Positions 52,963-62,746 of a stretch of DNA of 64,000 nt are shown one piece after another. Numbering within the stretch: position 1 is the first letter of the stretch; each line of letters starts with the position of its first letter. The position numbers and the translations under genes were made by a program. Under the pieces are notes generated by a model that saw only the letters and a list, made by a program, of their open reading frames with translations, had not been told where the DNA came from and did no database searches. Source of the DNA: Croceibacterium mercuriale (lineage in GTDB: Bacteria > Pseudomonadota > Alphaproteobacteria > Sphingomonadales > Sphingomonadaceae). The stretch is taken from assembly GCF_000802385.1 (NCBI RefSeq), contig NZ_JTDN01000002.1, forward strand, positions 310,001-374,000, written 5' to 3'.

Positions 52963-54818
52963 GCGGCTCCTTCCGCCGATACGATTTGATCCTTGCGACC
53001 CGTGCGGCGGGCGGCGGCGTCCTCCGGGGTCCGCTGACGCGGCGGGCCGAAGGAGATGATGGTGTCGCCGCCCTGCGGCTCCGGCGCGGCGGCATGGGTG
53101 AAGAAGCGCATCTGGCCGCTGGCGCGCAGCAGCAGCAATGTCTGTGCGCCGTCCGGCAGCGCCTCGCGCGCCTCCGCCACGCCGAACTGGTCGGACAGGC
53201 GCGTGCGGCGGAACACCCATCCCTCCCCCTGCCATGCGGCGAGCTGCTCGGGCGTGATGGCATCGGCGAACAGCGCCCGGCCGCGCAGGGACGCAGGCAG
53301 CGCGCGATGATCCTCCTCGTCCACCAGATCGCCCAGCTGGTACACGCGGTCTGTGCCGATCTCCGGCGCGAACTCGGAACAGACCAGCGTGTTGTACGCC
53401 TCGTTGTCGGTGGCGGCGACCAGCACCTGGAACGGGCTGAGATCCAGCTTGTCCTCCGTCGCCTCGTGCAGGATCTCGCCATGGTAGGTCGGCAGGCCGG
53501 CCGCACGCGCGGGCTTTAGCCGGGCCCAGTTGGCATCCACCAGCAGCACCGGCGTGCCCAGGTCGTGCATCTGCTTGCCCAGCGCCACCGTCCAGGCCGT
53601 GGCGCCCACGATCAGCAGGCCGGGCCGCGTCTCGCCCTTGATCCGCAGCAGCTTGGCCACCGGGTTCAGCGTGAAGCCGTGCGCGATGATCGTCACCACC
53701 ACGATGGCGAAGCTCAGGCTGATCAGGATGGACCCGTCGGCATAGCCGAGCTCGTTCAGGCGCAGCGCGAACAGGCCGGAAATCGCCACCAGCACGATGC
53801 CGCGGGGGGCGATCCACGCGAGGAACAGCCGCTCGTTCCACGGCACCGAACTGCCCAGCAGGCTGAGCAGCACCGTGGCGGGGCGCACCAGGAACAGCAG
53901 CGCCAGCAGGTACGCACCGAAGCGCCATTCGAACACGGCCAGTTCGTTCACGTTGAGGCTGGCCGACAGCAGGATGAACAGGCCCGACACCAGCAGCACC
54001 GCCACGTTCTGCTTGAAATGATGGATCGAGCGGAGGCCCGCGGTCGGCATGTTGGCCAGCGCGATGCCCATCACGGTCACCGCCATCAGCCCGGCCTCGT
54101 GCGCGATCAGATTGCAGCCGACGAACACGCCGACCACTGCCACCAGCAGGACCGGGGCCTTGAGGTATTCGGGAACCAGCCCGCGCGGGAACGCCCAGGC
54201 GATCGCCCGCGCCGCGCCATAGCCGATGGCGCCGGCCAAGGCCGCGGCGAGCAGCAGCGGACCGACGACCTGCACGAGGCCGGTGCCATCCTGGGCAAGC
54301 CGGAAATATTCGTAGGCGATCACGGCACACAGCGCGCCGACCGGATCGTTGACGATCGCTTCCCACTTCAGCACGCCGGCGGGACGCTGCTGCACACTGC
54401 CCTGCCGCAGCAACGGCATCACGACCGTGGGGCCGGTCACCACCAGGATGCCGGCGAACAGGATGGCGACGGGCCAGACCAGGCCGGCGATGTAATACAG
54501 GGCCAGGCTGCCGAACAGCCAGCCCAGCGGCACGCCGAAGATGACCAGCCGCCAGACGGCATCGCCCACCTTGCGCAGTTCACGGTATTCCAGGCTGAGG
54601 CCGCCTTCGAACAGGATCAGCGCCACGCCGATCGACACCAGCGGCTCCAGCAGGTCGCCGAAGGCCGCGCGGGGATCGATCAGGTGCAGGCCCGGCCCGG
54701 CGATGAAGCCCGCCGCCAGCATCAGCACGATGGCCGGCCAGCCGGTGCGCCATGCCACCCACTGGGCGCCGATGCCGAGCACCCCGACCAGCGCGATTAC
54801 AAGTGCCTGATGTTCCAT
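52959..54818 (-). CDS. Cation:proton antiporter with TrkA-N domain
   Basis: Inner-membrane monovalent-cation/proton antiporter, 619 residues. The transport domain (about 1-395, 12-13 helices) shows LLEPLVSIGVALILFEGGLS near residue 58 and FAGILVVTGPTVVMPLLRQG and AIVNDPVGALCAVIAYEYF near 125-165, with the conserved Asp in NDP. A TrkA-N nucleotide-binding domain (about 405-520) follows: GLLIVGATAWTVALGKQMHD. It is like the Na/K antiporters of the CPA1/RosB type. It ends overlapping the OmpA-like lipoprotein start. Confidence 0.88.
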   Translation of the reverse strand: MEHQALVIALVGVLGIGAQWVAWRTGWPAIVLMLAAGFIAGPGLHLIDPRAAFGDLLEPLVSIGVALILFEGGLSLEYRELRKVGDAVWRLVIFGVPLGWLFGSLALYYIAGLVWPVAILFAGILVVTGPTVVMPLLRQGSVQQRPAGVLKWEAIVNDPVGALCAVIAYEYFRLAQDGTGLVQVVGPLLLAAALAGAIGYGAARAIAWAFPRGLVPEYLKAPVLLVAVVGVFVGCNLIAHEAGLMAVTVMGIALANMPTAGLRSIHHFKQNVAVLLVSGLFILLSASLNVNELAVFEWRFGAYLLALLFLVRPATVLLSLLGSSVPWNERLFLAWIAPRGIVLVAISGLFALRLNELGYADGSILISLSFAIVVVTIIAHGFTLNPVAKLLRIKGETRPGLLIVGATAWTVALGKQMHDLGTPVLLVDANWARLKPARAAGLPTYHGEILHEATEDKLDLSPFQVLVAATDNEAYNTLVCSEFAPEIGTDRVYQLGDLVDEEDHRALPASLRGRALFADAITPEQLAAWQGEGWVFRRTRLSDQFGVAEAREALPDGAQTLLLLRASGQMRFFTHAAAPEPQGGDTIISFGPPRQRTPEDAAARRTGRKDQIVSAEGAA

Positions 54819-54907
54819 GACCCCGTGGTGTTAACAAATTCCAATATCGGGAATGCCTCAGGCGGGCAAAGGTGCCGTACCAAGGAGATACCGGGTCTCG
54901 GCAGGGC

Positions 54908-55453
54908 TCAGCAGGCCAGCAAGGCGGTGGTCGTAATGCCCTGGTCAAGCAGGGCGGCATGGCCCCCGAGATCATCGAGCGCGATCACGAAGAGGGCCTC
55001 GGTGACCGTCGCGCCCGCGTGCCGCAGCAGCTGCGCCCCGGCCAGTGCGGTGCCGCCGGTCGCCAGCAGATCGTCGACCAGCAGCACGCGCTGGCCCGGC
55101 TGCACCGCCAGCGCGGACATCTCCAGCCGGGCGGTGCCATATTCCAGCGTGTAGTCGGTGGCGATCACCGGCGGCGGCAGCTTGCCGGCCTTTCGCAGCG
55201 GCACGAAGCCGGTGCCCAGATGCGCGGCCAGCGCCGCCCCGAAGATGAACCCGCGCGCTTCCATGCCGGCGATCAGGTCGGGCAGCGGCCCGGCGGTGAT
55301 GGCCTGGTCCGCCAGCAGTTCGATCGCGTGGGCAAAACTGGCGCTGTCCGCCAGCAGCGGGGACAGGTCGCGGAACAGGACGCCGGGCGCGGGAAAGTCC
55401 GGAACGGTGTGGACGAGCGCCTGCAGCCGTTCCGGTCCCCGCATGCCGGCCAT
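54908..55453 (-). CDS. apt: Adenine phosphoribosyltransferase
   Basis: Adenine salvage: adenine plus PRPP gives AMP. It has 181 residues. VPDFPAPGVLFRDLSPLL near residue 17, IAGMEARGFIFGAALAAHL, and the PRPP loop VLLVDDLLATGGTALAGAQL near residue 120 are intact. The start ATG overlaps the petC stop (TGATG), so it is translated with the bc1 operon, an arrangement common in alphaproteobacteria. Confidence 0.95.
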   Translation of the reverse strand: MAGMRGPERLQALVHTVPDFPAPGVLFRDLSPLLADSASFAHAIELLADQAITAGPLPDLIAGMEARGFIFGAALAAHLGTGFVPLRKAGKLPPPVIATDYTLEYGTARLEMSALAVQPGQRVLLVDDLLATGGTALAGAQLLRHAGATVTEALFVIALDDLGGHAALLDQGITTTALLAC

Positions 55454-56334
55454 CACGCCGGGTTGTCGCCCTTGCGCTTCTTCGGCTTCACCGGTGCCCA
55501 CACCTGCTTCTTCGCATACCAGGCCAGCACGGTGGCAAACAGCAGGAAGCCCAGTACCGGCCAGCCGGTCTGCTTGCGCCGCACCAGCGTCGGTTCTGCG
55601 GTCCAGGTCAGGAAGGCGGACACGTCCGTCGCCATCTGCTCGATCGTGGGATCGGTGCCATCGGCATAGGTGACCTGGCCGTTGGCGGTCAGCGGCGGGG
55701 CCATGGCGATGTTGAGGTTGGCGAAATACGGGTTGAAGTGCAGCGCCGGCGGCGTCTCGAAGTCCGGGAACTCCTCCTTCAGGCGCACGCCGTCGACAGA
55801 GAAGGTGTTCGGATTGCGATAGCCGGTCAGCAGCGAACGGACATATTCCGTGCCGTGGTGACGCGCCTTGGTCATCAGCGACAGGTCGGGCGGCACGGCG
55901 TTGTTGTTGGCCGCGGCGGCCGCCACATCGTTGGGGTATGGCGACGGGAAGTAGTCGGTCGCGGTGCCCGGACGGGTGCTGGCCTCTCCGGTGACCGGAT
56001 CGACGCCCGGCACCTGCCAGCTCGCCGCCTCGGCCTTCACCTCAGCCTCGGTGTAGCCCAGCTCCGCCAGGTTGCGGAAGCCGACCAGCTTCAGCGAATG
56101 GCAGGCGGAGCAGACCTCCTTGTAGACCTGATATCCGCGCTGCAGCTGCTGGTAGTCCCAGGTGCCCAGGGCACCGTCGAACTGGTAGCTGGCGTGGCGC
56201 GGCGCCACGTGGAACTCGTGCTCGGCGGTCGGCGTGACCTCCTCGGTCGCAAAGGTCCAGGCTCCGATGACAAAGGCCAGCAGCACCACGAAGGTGAAGC
56301 CCAGGCCGACCAGGATGCTGATCAGGCGCGTCAT
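55453..56334 (-). CDS. petC: Cytochrome c1
   Basis: Heme c subunit of the cytochrome bc1 complex passing electrons from the Rieske cluster to cytochrome c. It has 293 residues. An N-terminal signal/anchor helix (GLGFTFVVLLAFVIGAWTFA) is followed by the CxxCH heme site in YKEVCSACHSLKLVGFRNLA near residue 79. The C-terminal anchor (GWPVLGFLLFATVLAWYAKK) is at about 262-282. The usual Met ligand is in NIAMAPPLTA. Last subunit of petABC, 25 bases after petB. Confidence 0.95.
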   Translation of the reverse strand: MTRLISILVGLGFTFVVLLAFVIGAWTFATEEVTPTAEHEFHVAPRHASYQFDGALGTWDYQQLQRGYQVYKEVCSACHSLKLVGFRNLAELGYTEAEVKAEAASWQVPGVDPVTGEASTRPGTATDYFPSPYPNDVAAAAANNNAVPPDLSLMTKARHHGTEYVRSLLTGYRNPNTFSVDGVRLKEEFPDFETPPALHFNPYFANLNIAMAPPLTANGQVTYADGTDPTIEQMATDVSAFLTWTAEPTLVRRKQTGWPVLGFLLFATVLAWYAKKQVWAPVKPKKRKGDNPA

Positions 56335-56359
56335 GTGTGTGTTCCCTCTTCGCGCCAGG

Positions 56360-57673
56360 TCAGACGGCAGGCCGGGCGTTTTCGCCCTGAATCATGTGGC
56401 CCTTCACCGTCCCGTCATTCTCGGGCGTGCCCAGCACGGCATCGGTGATGGAGTATGGCAGCGGCTCCGGCCGTTCCACCAGGCTGACGATCGGCAGGAT
56501 CACCAGGAAATGGAGGAAGTAGTACGCCGTGGCGATCTGGCTGAGCATCACGAACGGCTCCTCCGCCGGGGCGCCGCCGCAATAGAACAGCACCGCCATG
56601 CACGGGATCAGCCCGAACCAGAAGAACTTGCGGAACAGCGGCCGGTAATGTCCGGACCGGACCGGCGAACGGTCCAGCCAGGGCAGGAAGAACCAGCACA
56701 GGATTGCGCTGAACATGGCCAGCACGCCCCACAGCTTCGCCGGCAGCAGGAAGTCCGAGGTGAAGGCGCGCAGGATCGCGTAGAACGGCCAGAAATACCA
56801 TTCGGGCACGATATGCGCCGGGGTGGAGAGCGGATTGGCCGGGATGTAGTTGTCCGGATGACCCAGATTGTTCGGCAGGAAGAACACGAACAGGCAGTAG
56901 ATCAGCAGGAACACGCCCAGCCCGAACCCGTCCTTCGCCGTGTAGTACGGGTGGAACGGCACGGTGTCGGACTCGCTCTTCACCTCCACGCCCGTCGGGT
57001 TGCTAGACCCCGGGATGTGCAGCGCCCAGATGTGCAGGATCACCACGCCGGCGATCACGAAGGGCAGCAGGAAGTGCAGCGAATAGAAGCGGTTCAGCGC
57101 GGCATTGTCCGGGGCGTAGCCGCCCAGCAGCCACACCTGCAGCGGTTCGCCCACCAGCGGGATCGCGCCGAACAGGCCGGTGATGACCTTGGCACCCCAG
57201 AAGCTCATCTGGCCCCAGGGCAGGACGTAACCCATGAAGGCGGTCGCCATCATCAGCAGGAAGATGACCACGCCCAGCAGCCAGATCATCTCGCGCGGGG
57301 CCTTGTAGGACGAGTAGAACAGCCCGCGGAAGATGTGGATGTACACCACCACGAAGAAGAAGCTGGCTCCGTTGGCGTGCGCGTAACGCAGCATCCAGCC
57401 CCAGTTCACGTCGCGCATGATGTGCTCGACCGAGTTGAAGGCGACCAGCGCGTTGGCGGAATAGTGCATCGCCAGCACGATGCCGGTGACGATCTGCAGC
57501 ATCAGGCAGAAGCCCGCCAGAATGCCGAAATTCCAGAAGTAGCTGAGGTTGCGCGGCACCGGGTAACCGGCGCCCACCGCGTTGTAGACGAAGCGCGGCA
57601 ATGGCAGACGCTCGTCCAGGAAGCGCATCAGCGGCGCCTTGGGTTCGTAGGCCTTGGCCCAGGGAAAGCTCAT
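56360..57673 (-). CDS. petB: Cytochrome b of the bc1 complex
   Basis: Membrane core subunit with the two b hemes and Qo/Qi quinone sites. It has 437 residues with eight or nine helices. Heme-ligating histidines lie in [14 protein letters not shown] and [20 protein letters not shown] (helix II). [20 protein letters not shown] carries the helix IV ligands and [13 protein letters not shown] the PEWY Qo motif. Normal length for alphaproteobacteria. Confidence 0.97.
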   Translation of the reverse strand: MSFPWAKAYEPKAPLMRFLDERLPLPRFVYNAVGAGYPVPRNLSYFWNFGILAGFCLMLQIVTGIVLAMHYSANALVAFNSVEHIMRDVNWGWMLRYAHANGASFFFVVVYIHIFRGLFYSSYKAPREMIWLLGVVIFLLMMATAFMGYVLPWGQMSFWGAKVITGLFGAIPLVGEPLQVWLLGGYAPDNAALNRFYSLHFLLPFVIAGVVILHIWALHIPGSSNPTGVEVKSESDTVPFHPYYTAKDGFGLGVFLLIYCLFVFFLPNNLGHPDNYIPANPLSTPAHIVPEWYFWPFYAILRAFTSDFLLPAKLWGVLAMFSAILCWFFLPWLDRSPVRSGHYRPLFRKFFWFGLIPCMAVLFYCGGAPAEEPFVMLSQIATAYYFLHFLVILPIVSLVERPEPLPYSITDAVLGTPENDGTVKGHMIQGENARPAV

Positions 57674-57692
57674 GGTGGTGGTCCCTCCCTGC

Positions 57693-58292
57693 TCAGCCGA
57701 TCACGACGGTCGTGTCGCTGGTGAATTCATATTCCGGCACCACCAGGTTGGCGGGCGCCGGCCCTTTGCGGATGCGGCCCGCAGTGTCGTAGTGCGATCC
57801 GTGGCACGGGCAGAAATAGCCGCCGAACTCGCCCTTGTTCTCGCCCTCGCCCGCGCCCAGCGGGACGCAGCCCAGATGGGTGCACACGCCCATGGTGATC
57901 AGCCAGTTGCCGTGGCCTTCCTTGGTGCGTTCGGTCAGGGTTTCGGGATCGCGCAGCGAATCCACGGCTACCTCGTTGGCGGTGGCGATCTCCTGCGGGG
58001 TCAGATTGCGCACGAACACCGGCTGCTTGCGGAACACCGCCTTGATCGCCTGGCCCGGCTGGATCGCCGACAGGTCAAGCTCCGTCGTCGATTCGGCCAG
58101 CACGTCCTTGGACGGGGCCATCTGGCTGACCAGTGGATACAACACCGCCAGCCCGCCCACGCCGGCGGCGGAGACTGCGGCGATGTTGATGAAATCACGC
58201 CGGCGCACGGGGTGCGTGCCGGCATCGCCATCGCCAGGATTCCCGACGGTGGTCATCGCGTCATCGGGGGCGGCGCCCGTGGTGCTTGCCAT
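57693..58292 (-). CDS. petA: Rieske iron-sulfur subunit of the bc1 complex
   Basis: 2Fe-2S subunit, 199 residues from [15 protein letters not shown] at 58292 with AGGG 8 bases upstream. The Tat-type signal [20 protein letters not shown] acts as membrane anchor. The Rieske cluster is bound by CTHLGC near residue 140 and CPCHGSHYD near 165, with the two Cys and two His present. First gene of petABC-apt. A 21-base palindrome (58432-58452) lies 140 bases upstream. Confidence 0.97.
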   Translation of the reverse strand: MASTTGAAPDDAMTTVGNPGDGDAGTHPVRRRDFINIAAVSAAGVGGLAVLYPLVSQMAPSKDVLAESTTELDLSAIQPGQAIKAVFRKQPVFVRNLTPQEIATANEVAVDSLRDPETLTERTKEGHGNWLITMGVCTHLGCVPLGAGEGENKGEFGGYFCPCHGSHYDTAGRIRKGPAPANLVVPEYEFTSDTTVVIG

Positions 58293-58431
58293 CACTCTAC
58301 CCTGTTGGTCGCCCGCGCCGGAGCCGATCCGCGCGCAACCTGTCCCTTGTTCTTCCCGCCGCGCTGTTATCCGCTTTCGCGGGTACGGCCCAGGCACGGC
58401 ATTGCCCCATGCCTAGCGGAGGGGCGGGTGA

Positions 58432-58452
58432 GTGCCAACAGTGATTTGGCAC
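58432..58452. repeat. Palindrome upstream of petA
   Basis: GTGCCAA-N7-TTGGCAC on the minus strand, 7-bp perfect arms, in the 175-base gap between pgeF and petA. It may be an operator for the bc1 operon or a weak hairpin at the end of pgeF. No T-run is present. Confidence 0.5.
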
Positions 58453-58467
58453 AGGCACGTTTTGCGA

Positions 58468-59238
58468 TCAAACGATGTGGGCGCGCACCGATCGGCGGCG
58501 GTCGGGCAGGCCGATCAGCGACAGCTGCCGCCCGTAATCCGCCTTTCCCTGATGCGTCGCCCTGCGGAAGGAGAAGAACCGGTCCGCCTGCCGGTAGGTG
58601 TCGCAGGGCAGCACCGCCACCTGCCGCACCCCGCCGGCCGCCAGCCGGGCTGCAACGAAGCCGGACAGGTCGAACTGCCAATGGCCGACCCGCGCGCCGG
58701 GCGCGAAGAAGCGCGCCTCGTCCTCGATGAAGCGGGTGCGGAACGGTGCGTCGACTTCATAGCTGGCCTGGCCGATGGCGGGCCCGATCGCGGCGGCGAT
58801 GTCGGTGCGGCGCGCGCCCAGCCGCTCCATGGCGGCAAGCGTCTCCTCAACCACGCCGCCGACCGCACCCTTCCAGCCGGCATGCGCGGCGCCGATCACG
58901 CCCGCCGCCCGGTCCGCCAGCAGCACAGGAGCGCAATCGGCGGTCAGGATGCCCAGCAGCATGCCGGGCCGGTCCGTCACCAGCGCATCGGCCTGCGGCC
59001 GGGCGTCGTCGGCCCATGCGCCGGCCTCCACACAGGTGGCGCCATGCACCTGGTACACCCCCACCAGCCCCGCCCCGGGCAGCACCGCATCGGCGATGCG
59101 GGCGCGGTTCGCCAGCACGGGTTCAAGCGCCGGGTCGCCGGCTGGCAGGCCGCGCAGCCCCATGTCGCCGGCCGCTGCGGTGGAGAACCCGTGCGGCACG
59201 CCGGCCAGCACGTCGGCGGTGAGCAGGTCCTCAGCCAA
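58468..59238 (-). CDS. pgeF: Purine nucleoside phosphorylase / multicopper polyphenol-oxidase-fold protein (YfiH/PgeF)
   Basis: A 256-residue protein of the YfiH family (purine nucleoside phosphorylase LACC1 type, also linked to peptidoglycan-precursor editing). The family features are VYQVHGATCVEAGAW near residue 63, the metal-binding ILTADCAPVLLADRAAGVIG near residue 95, and AAHAGWKGAVGGVVEETLAA. The Cys/His zinc ligands of the family are present. Its start lies 8 bases inside the pepN coding region. Confidence 0.93.
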   Translation of the reverse strand: MAEDLLTADVLAGVPHGFSTAAAGDMGLRGLPAGDPALEPVLANRARIADAVLPGAGLVGVYQVHGATCVEAGAWADDARPQADALVTDRPGMLLGILTADCAPVLLADRAAGVIGAAHAGWKGAVGGVVEETLAAMERLGARRTDIAAAIGPAIGQASYEVDAPFRTRFIEDEARFFAPGARVGHWQFDLSGFVAARLAAGGVRQVAVLPCDTYRQADRFFSFRRATHQGKADYGRQLSLIGLPDRRRSVRAHIV

Positions 59239-61900
59239 GGGAGCGGCTCACCTGTTCGAACGTGTCGCGCGACAGGCGCGGTGCGGCGGCGATCCGCTCC
59301 AGCTGCTCCCGCATCAGTGCCGCACGACCCGGCTCGATCCGGCGCCAGCGGCCCAGCGGCGGCACGAAGCGGGCGGCGGTCTGCGGGTTCAGCGGATCCA
59401 GCGCCAGCACCGTGTCGGCGATCATGCGGTATCCCTCCCCACCGGGCGCGTGAAAGGCATTGGCATTGCCGACGAATGCCATGAACAGCGACCGGGCGCG
59501 GTTGGGATTGCGCAGGGTGAAGTCGGGGTGCTGCGCCAGCGCCTGCACATGGGCCAGCGCATTGCGGTGCAGCGACTGTGCCTGCAGCGAAAACCACTTG
59601 TCGATCACCAGCGGATTGTCCTGATGCCGGTTGTAGAAGTCGAGCAGCCGTGCGGTGCGTGCGGGCGAGTCCAGCCCGGCCAGCACCAGCAGCCCACCCT
59701 GCCGGTCGGTCATGGTGCCGCCGGGTTCGCACGAAGCGTCATACTGCGCCGTCGCCAGCTCCGCCGCCAGCCCCGGGTTGCCGGCCGCCAGGAACACCAG
59801 CGCCTGCGTCTTGACCTTGCGCGCGCCCTTGGCCTCCGCATCGAAGCCGTTGCCCACCCGGCTGGCACGGTGATGCAACGCCAGGAACTCGCCCTCCAGC
59901 GCCTGCCCGAGCCAGCCCTTCAACGCCTCCCGCGCGGTGTGGATGCGGCCGGGATCGGCCACGGGCAGCTGTTCGGCGAGGTAGGTCTCGCCCGGCAGGA
60001 TCAGCAGTTCGCCGCGCATCAGGTCGTCGATGCCATCATCCGCCAGCACGGTGGCCAGCACGTCGCGGATCGCCGCCCGCCCCCCTTCCGCCCCCCATTT
60101 CTCTGGCGCCTCGCCGCGCACGGCGGACAGCAGGTGGCCGACCACCAGGTCCTGCATCGCCTCGTACCGGGCGAAGGGATCGTCGTCGCGCGCGGCCAGG
60201 AACACCAGGTCGTCCGGCGCCAGGTCGCGGCGGATCACCACGGGGGCGGAAAAGCCGCGATTGACCGACAGGACCGGCGCGTCGCCATCATGCGGCAGGG
60301 TCACGCGCTGCTCCGCCCCGGTCAGCATCAGCAGCGTTTCCTCGCCCAGCGTGCCGGTCGCCCGATCGTGCAGCGCCAGTTTCAGCGGGATCGGCACAGC
60401 CTGCTTGCCCTCCTGCCCGGGCGTCGCGGGGGTGGTCTGCGACAGGGTCAGCTCCACCCCGCCCTCGACCGACGCAACGGCCACACGCACCTGCGGCGTT
60501 CCAGCCTGGCTGTACCAGCGGCGGAACTGGCGCAGGTCCAGCCCGGCCCCGTCCTCCATCGCGCGCACGAAGTCCTCGCATGTCGCGGCCTCGCCATCAT
60601 GGCGCTGGAAGTACAGGTCGCATCCGGCACGGAACCGTTCCGGCCCGGCCATGGTCCGCATCATGCGGATCACTTCCGCCCCCTTGTTGTACACGGTGGC
60701 GGTGTAGAAATTGCTGATCTCGCGGAAGGAATCGGGCCGGATCGGATGCGACAGCGGCCCCGAATCCTCCGGGAACTGGACGGACCGCAGCACGCGCACA
60801 TCCTCGATCCGCTTGACCGGGGCGGAGCCCATGTCCTGGCTGAACAGCTGGTCGCGCAGTACTGTGAAGCCTTCCTTCAGGCTCAGCTGGAACCAGTCAC
60901 GACAGGTGATCCGGTTGCCCGACCAGTTGTGGAAATATTCATGCGCGATCACGCCTTCGACCGCGTCGTAATCGCCATCGGTGGCGGTATCGGGGTCGGC
61001 CAGCACATATTTCGTGTTGAAGACGTTCAGCCCCTTGTTCTCCATCGCCCCCATGTTGAAATCGCTGACCGCGACGATGTTGAAGATGCCGAGGTCGTAT
61101 TCGCGCCCGAACACCTCCTCGTCCCACTTCATCGACCGCTTGAGCGACTGCATGGCGTGATCGGTGCGGCCTTCGTCCTCCGCCCGGACATAGATGCCCA
61201 GATCGACCTCGCGCCCGTTCATCGTGGTGAAGCTGTCGCGCTGCACCATCAGGTCACCCGCCACCAGCGCGAACAGGTAGGACGGCTTCGGCCAGGGGTC
61301 GTGCCACTCGGCCCAATGGGTGCCATCCGCCCCGTCGCCGCTGCCGACCAGGTCGCCATTGGACAGCAGCACGGGGAAGTCGGCCCGTGGCCCCGTCATC
61401 CGCACGCGATAGGTGGACAGGACATCCGGCCGGTCGGGGAAGAAGGTGATGCGGCGGAAGCCCTCGGCCTCGCACTGGGTGCACAGCATGCCGCCGCTGG
61501 CATACAGGCCCATCAGCTGGCTGTTGGCCGCAGGATCGATCCGGGTGGTGATGGTGACCGTGTGCGCGTCGTCCGGCAGGGTGACCAGCAGGTCCGGGCC
61601 TTCCATCACCCAGCTGTTCATCACCGCCCCGTCGACCAGCACCTCGAGCGGGTTCAGCCCGTCGCCGTTCAGGCGCAGCACGGGGGTGCTGTCGGCCGCC
61701 GGGTTGCGGGCCACCTGCAGGTCCGCGCGCACGGTGGTCTCCGCCAGGCCAAGGGTGAAGTCCAGCCGCACATTGGGCACCAGCCATCCGAACGGGCGGT
61801 AATCCTCCCGCAGGATCATCGGCGGTGTCGGCGGCAGGGGCGGCGCGTCGGCCAGATGCGGGTTGCCATCGGGCGTGGAAGGAGTGCGGGCGATATCCAT
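59231..61900 (-). CDS. pepN: Aminopeptidase N
   Basis: Zinc M1-family aminopeptidase, 889 residues. The start at 61900 (MDIARTPSTPDGNPHLADAP) is chosen by similarity to sphingomonad PepN. The open frame upstream is not conserved. The GAMEN substrate loop is MGAMENKGLNVFN near residue 274, and the zinc site HEYFHNW-x18-E is in VIAHEYFHNWSGNRITCRD. The C-terminal helical domain (about 560-880) is of normal length. Cytoplasmic peptide turnover. It overlaps pgeF. Confidence 0.96.
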   Translation of the reverse strand: MDIARTPSTPDGNPHLADAPPLPPTPPMILREDYRPFGWLVPNVRLDFTLGLAETTVRADLQVARNPAADSTPVLRLNGDGLNPLEVLVDGAVMNSWVMEGPDLLVTLPDDAHTVTITTRIDPAANSQLMGLYASGGMLCTQCEAEGFRRITFFPDRPDVLSTYRVRMTGPRADFPVLLSNGDLVGSGDGADGTHWAEWHDPWPKPSYLFALVAGDLMVQRDSFTTMNGREVDLGIYVRAEDEGRTDHAMQSLKRSMKWDEEVFGREYDLGIFNIVAVSDFNMGAMENKGLNVFNTKYVLADPDTATDGDYDAVEGVIAHEYFHNWSGNRITCRDWFQLSLKEGFTVLRDQLFSQDMGSAPVKRIEDVRVLRSVQFPEDSGPLSHPIRPDSFREISNFYTATVYNKGAEVIRMMRTMAGPERFRAGCDLYFQRHDGEAATCEDFVRAMEDGAGLDLRQFRRWYSQAGTPQVRVAVASVEGGVELTLSQTTPATPGQEGKQAVPIPLKLALHDRATGTLGEETLLMLTGAEQRVTLPHDGDAPVLSVNRGFSAPVVIRRDLAPDDLVFLAARDDDPFARYEAMQDLVVGHLLSAVRGEAPEKWGAEGGRAAIRDVLATVLADDGIDDLMRGELLILPGETYLAEQLPVADPGRIHTAREALKGWLGQALEGEFLALHHRASRVGNGFDAEAKGARKVKTQALVFLAAGNPGLAAELATAQYDASCEPGGTMTDRQGGLLVLAGLDSPARTARLLDFYNRHQDNPLVIDKWFSLQAQSLHRNALAHVQALAQHPDFTLRNPNRARSLFMAFVGNANAFHAPGGEGYRMIADTVLALDPLNPQTAARFVPPLGRWRRIEPGRAALMREQLERIAAAPRLSRDTFEQVSRSLG

Positions 61901-61963
61901 GACGGGCGGCTTTCTTCGACTTCGGGCGTGCGCGTTGCCGCCTTGTGGCGTTAGAACGTGCAT

Positions 61964-62746
61964 ATGGCCTATCTGTTCATCTTCGGTCTGGGATATTCTG
62001 CGGGTTTCGTCAGGACCGCCGCGCAAGCCGCCGGCTGGCAGGTCGGCGCCACCGGCAGCGCGGGCGACATGGCGTTCGATGACGCCGCCTCGGTCGACCG
62101 CGCGCTGGCGCCGGCCAGCCATGTGCTGTCCAGCGTCCCGCCGGCCGCTGGCCGCGATCCGGTGCTGGACCGCTACGGCGCGCTGCTGGCGGGCAAGACG
62201 CTGGCCTATCTGTCCTCCACCGGGGTCTATGGCGATGCGGGAGGTGCCTGGGTGGACGAAACGGCGCCCACCGGAACCGGGCGCCGCACCGATCGCAGCG
62301 CGGCGGATGCCGCCTGGCTGGCGCTGGAGGCACGGGTGCTGCGGCTGCCGGGGATCTACGGCCCGGGCCGCAGCGCGCTGGAGCGGGTGCGCGATGGCAA
62401 GGCCCACCGCATCGACCTGCCGGATCAGGTGTTCAGCCGGGTACATGTGGCGGACATCGCCAGCGGCGTGCTGGCGGCGCTGGCGGGGCCGCCGGGCGCC
62501 TACAATCTGGCGGACGACCTGCCCGCCAGCCAGAATGCGGTGATCGAGGAAGCCTGTCGCCTGCTCGGTCGCGATCCGCCGCCGATGCAGACGCTGGAGG
62601 AGGCGCAGCTGTCACCGATGGCGCGAGGGTTCTATGCGGAGAACCGCCGGGTGGCCAACGGCCGCGCGCGCCGCGTGCTCGGCTGGCGGCCGGCCTTTCC
62701 CGATTATCGCAGCGGGCTGCTGGGCTGTATCTCGGCCGGCGGCTGA
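61964..62746 (+). CDS. NAD-dependent epimerase/dehydratase-like SDR
   Basis: Extended-type SDR of 260 residues, related to YeeZ. The cofactor motif is degenerate: LFIFGLGYSAGFVRTAAQAA at the start replaces GxxGxxG with GLGYSAGF. LAYLSSTGVYGDAGGAWVDE with the Ser and Tyr of the active-site region lies near residue 85. LRLPGIYGPGRSALERV and VFSRVHVADIASGVLAAL are typical of the sugar-nucleotide epimerase branch. The AAADAAWLA-type Lys region is unclear. Substrate unknown. The 3' end overlaps the convergent exporter by 43 bases. Confidence 0.8.
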   Translation: MAYLFIFGLGYSAGFVRTAAQAAGWQVGATGSAGDMAFDDAASVDRALAPASHVLSSVPPAAGRDPVLDRYGALLAGKTLAYLSSTGVYGDAGGAWVDETAPTGTGRRTDRSAADAAWLALEARVLRLPGIYGPGRSALERVRDGKAHRIDLPDQVFSRVHVADIASGVLAALAGPPGAYNLADDLPASQNAVIEEACRLLGRDPPPMQTLEEAQLSPMARGFYAENRRVANGRARRVLGWRPAFPDYRSGLLGCISAGG

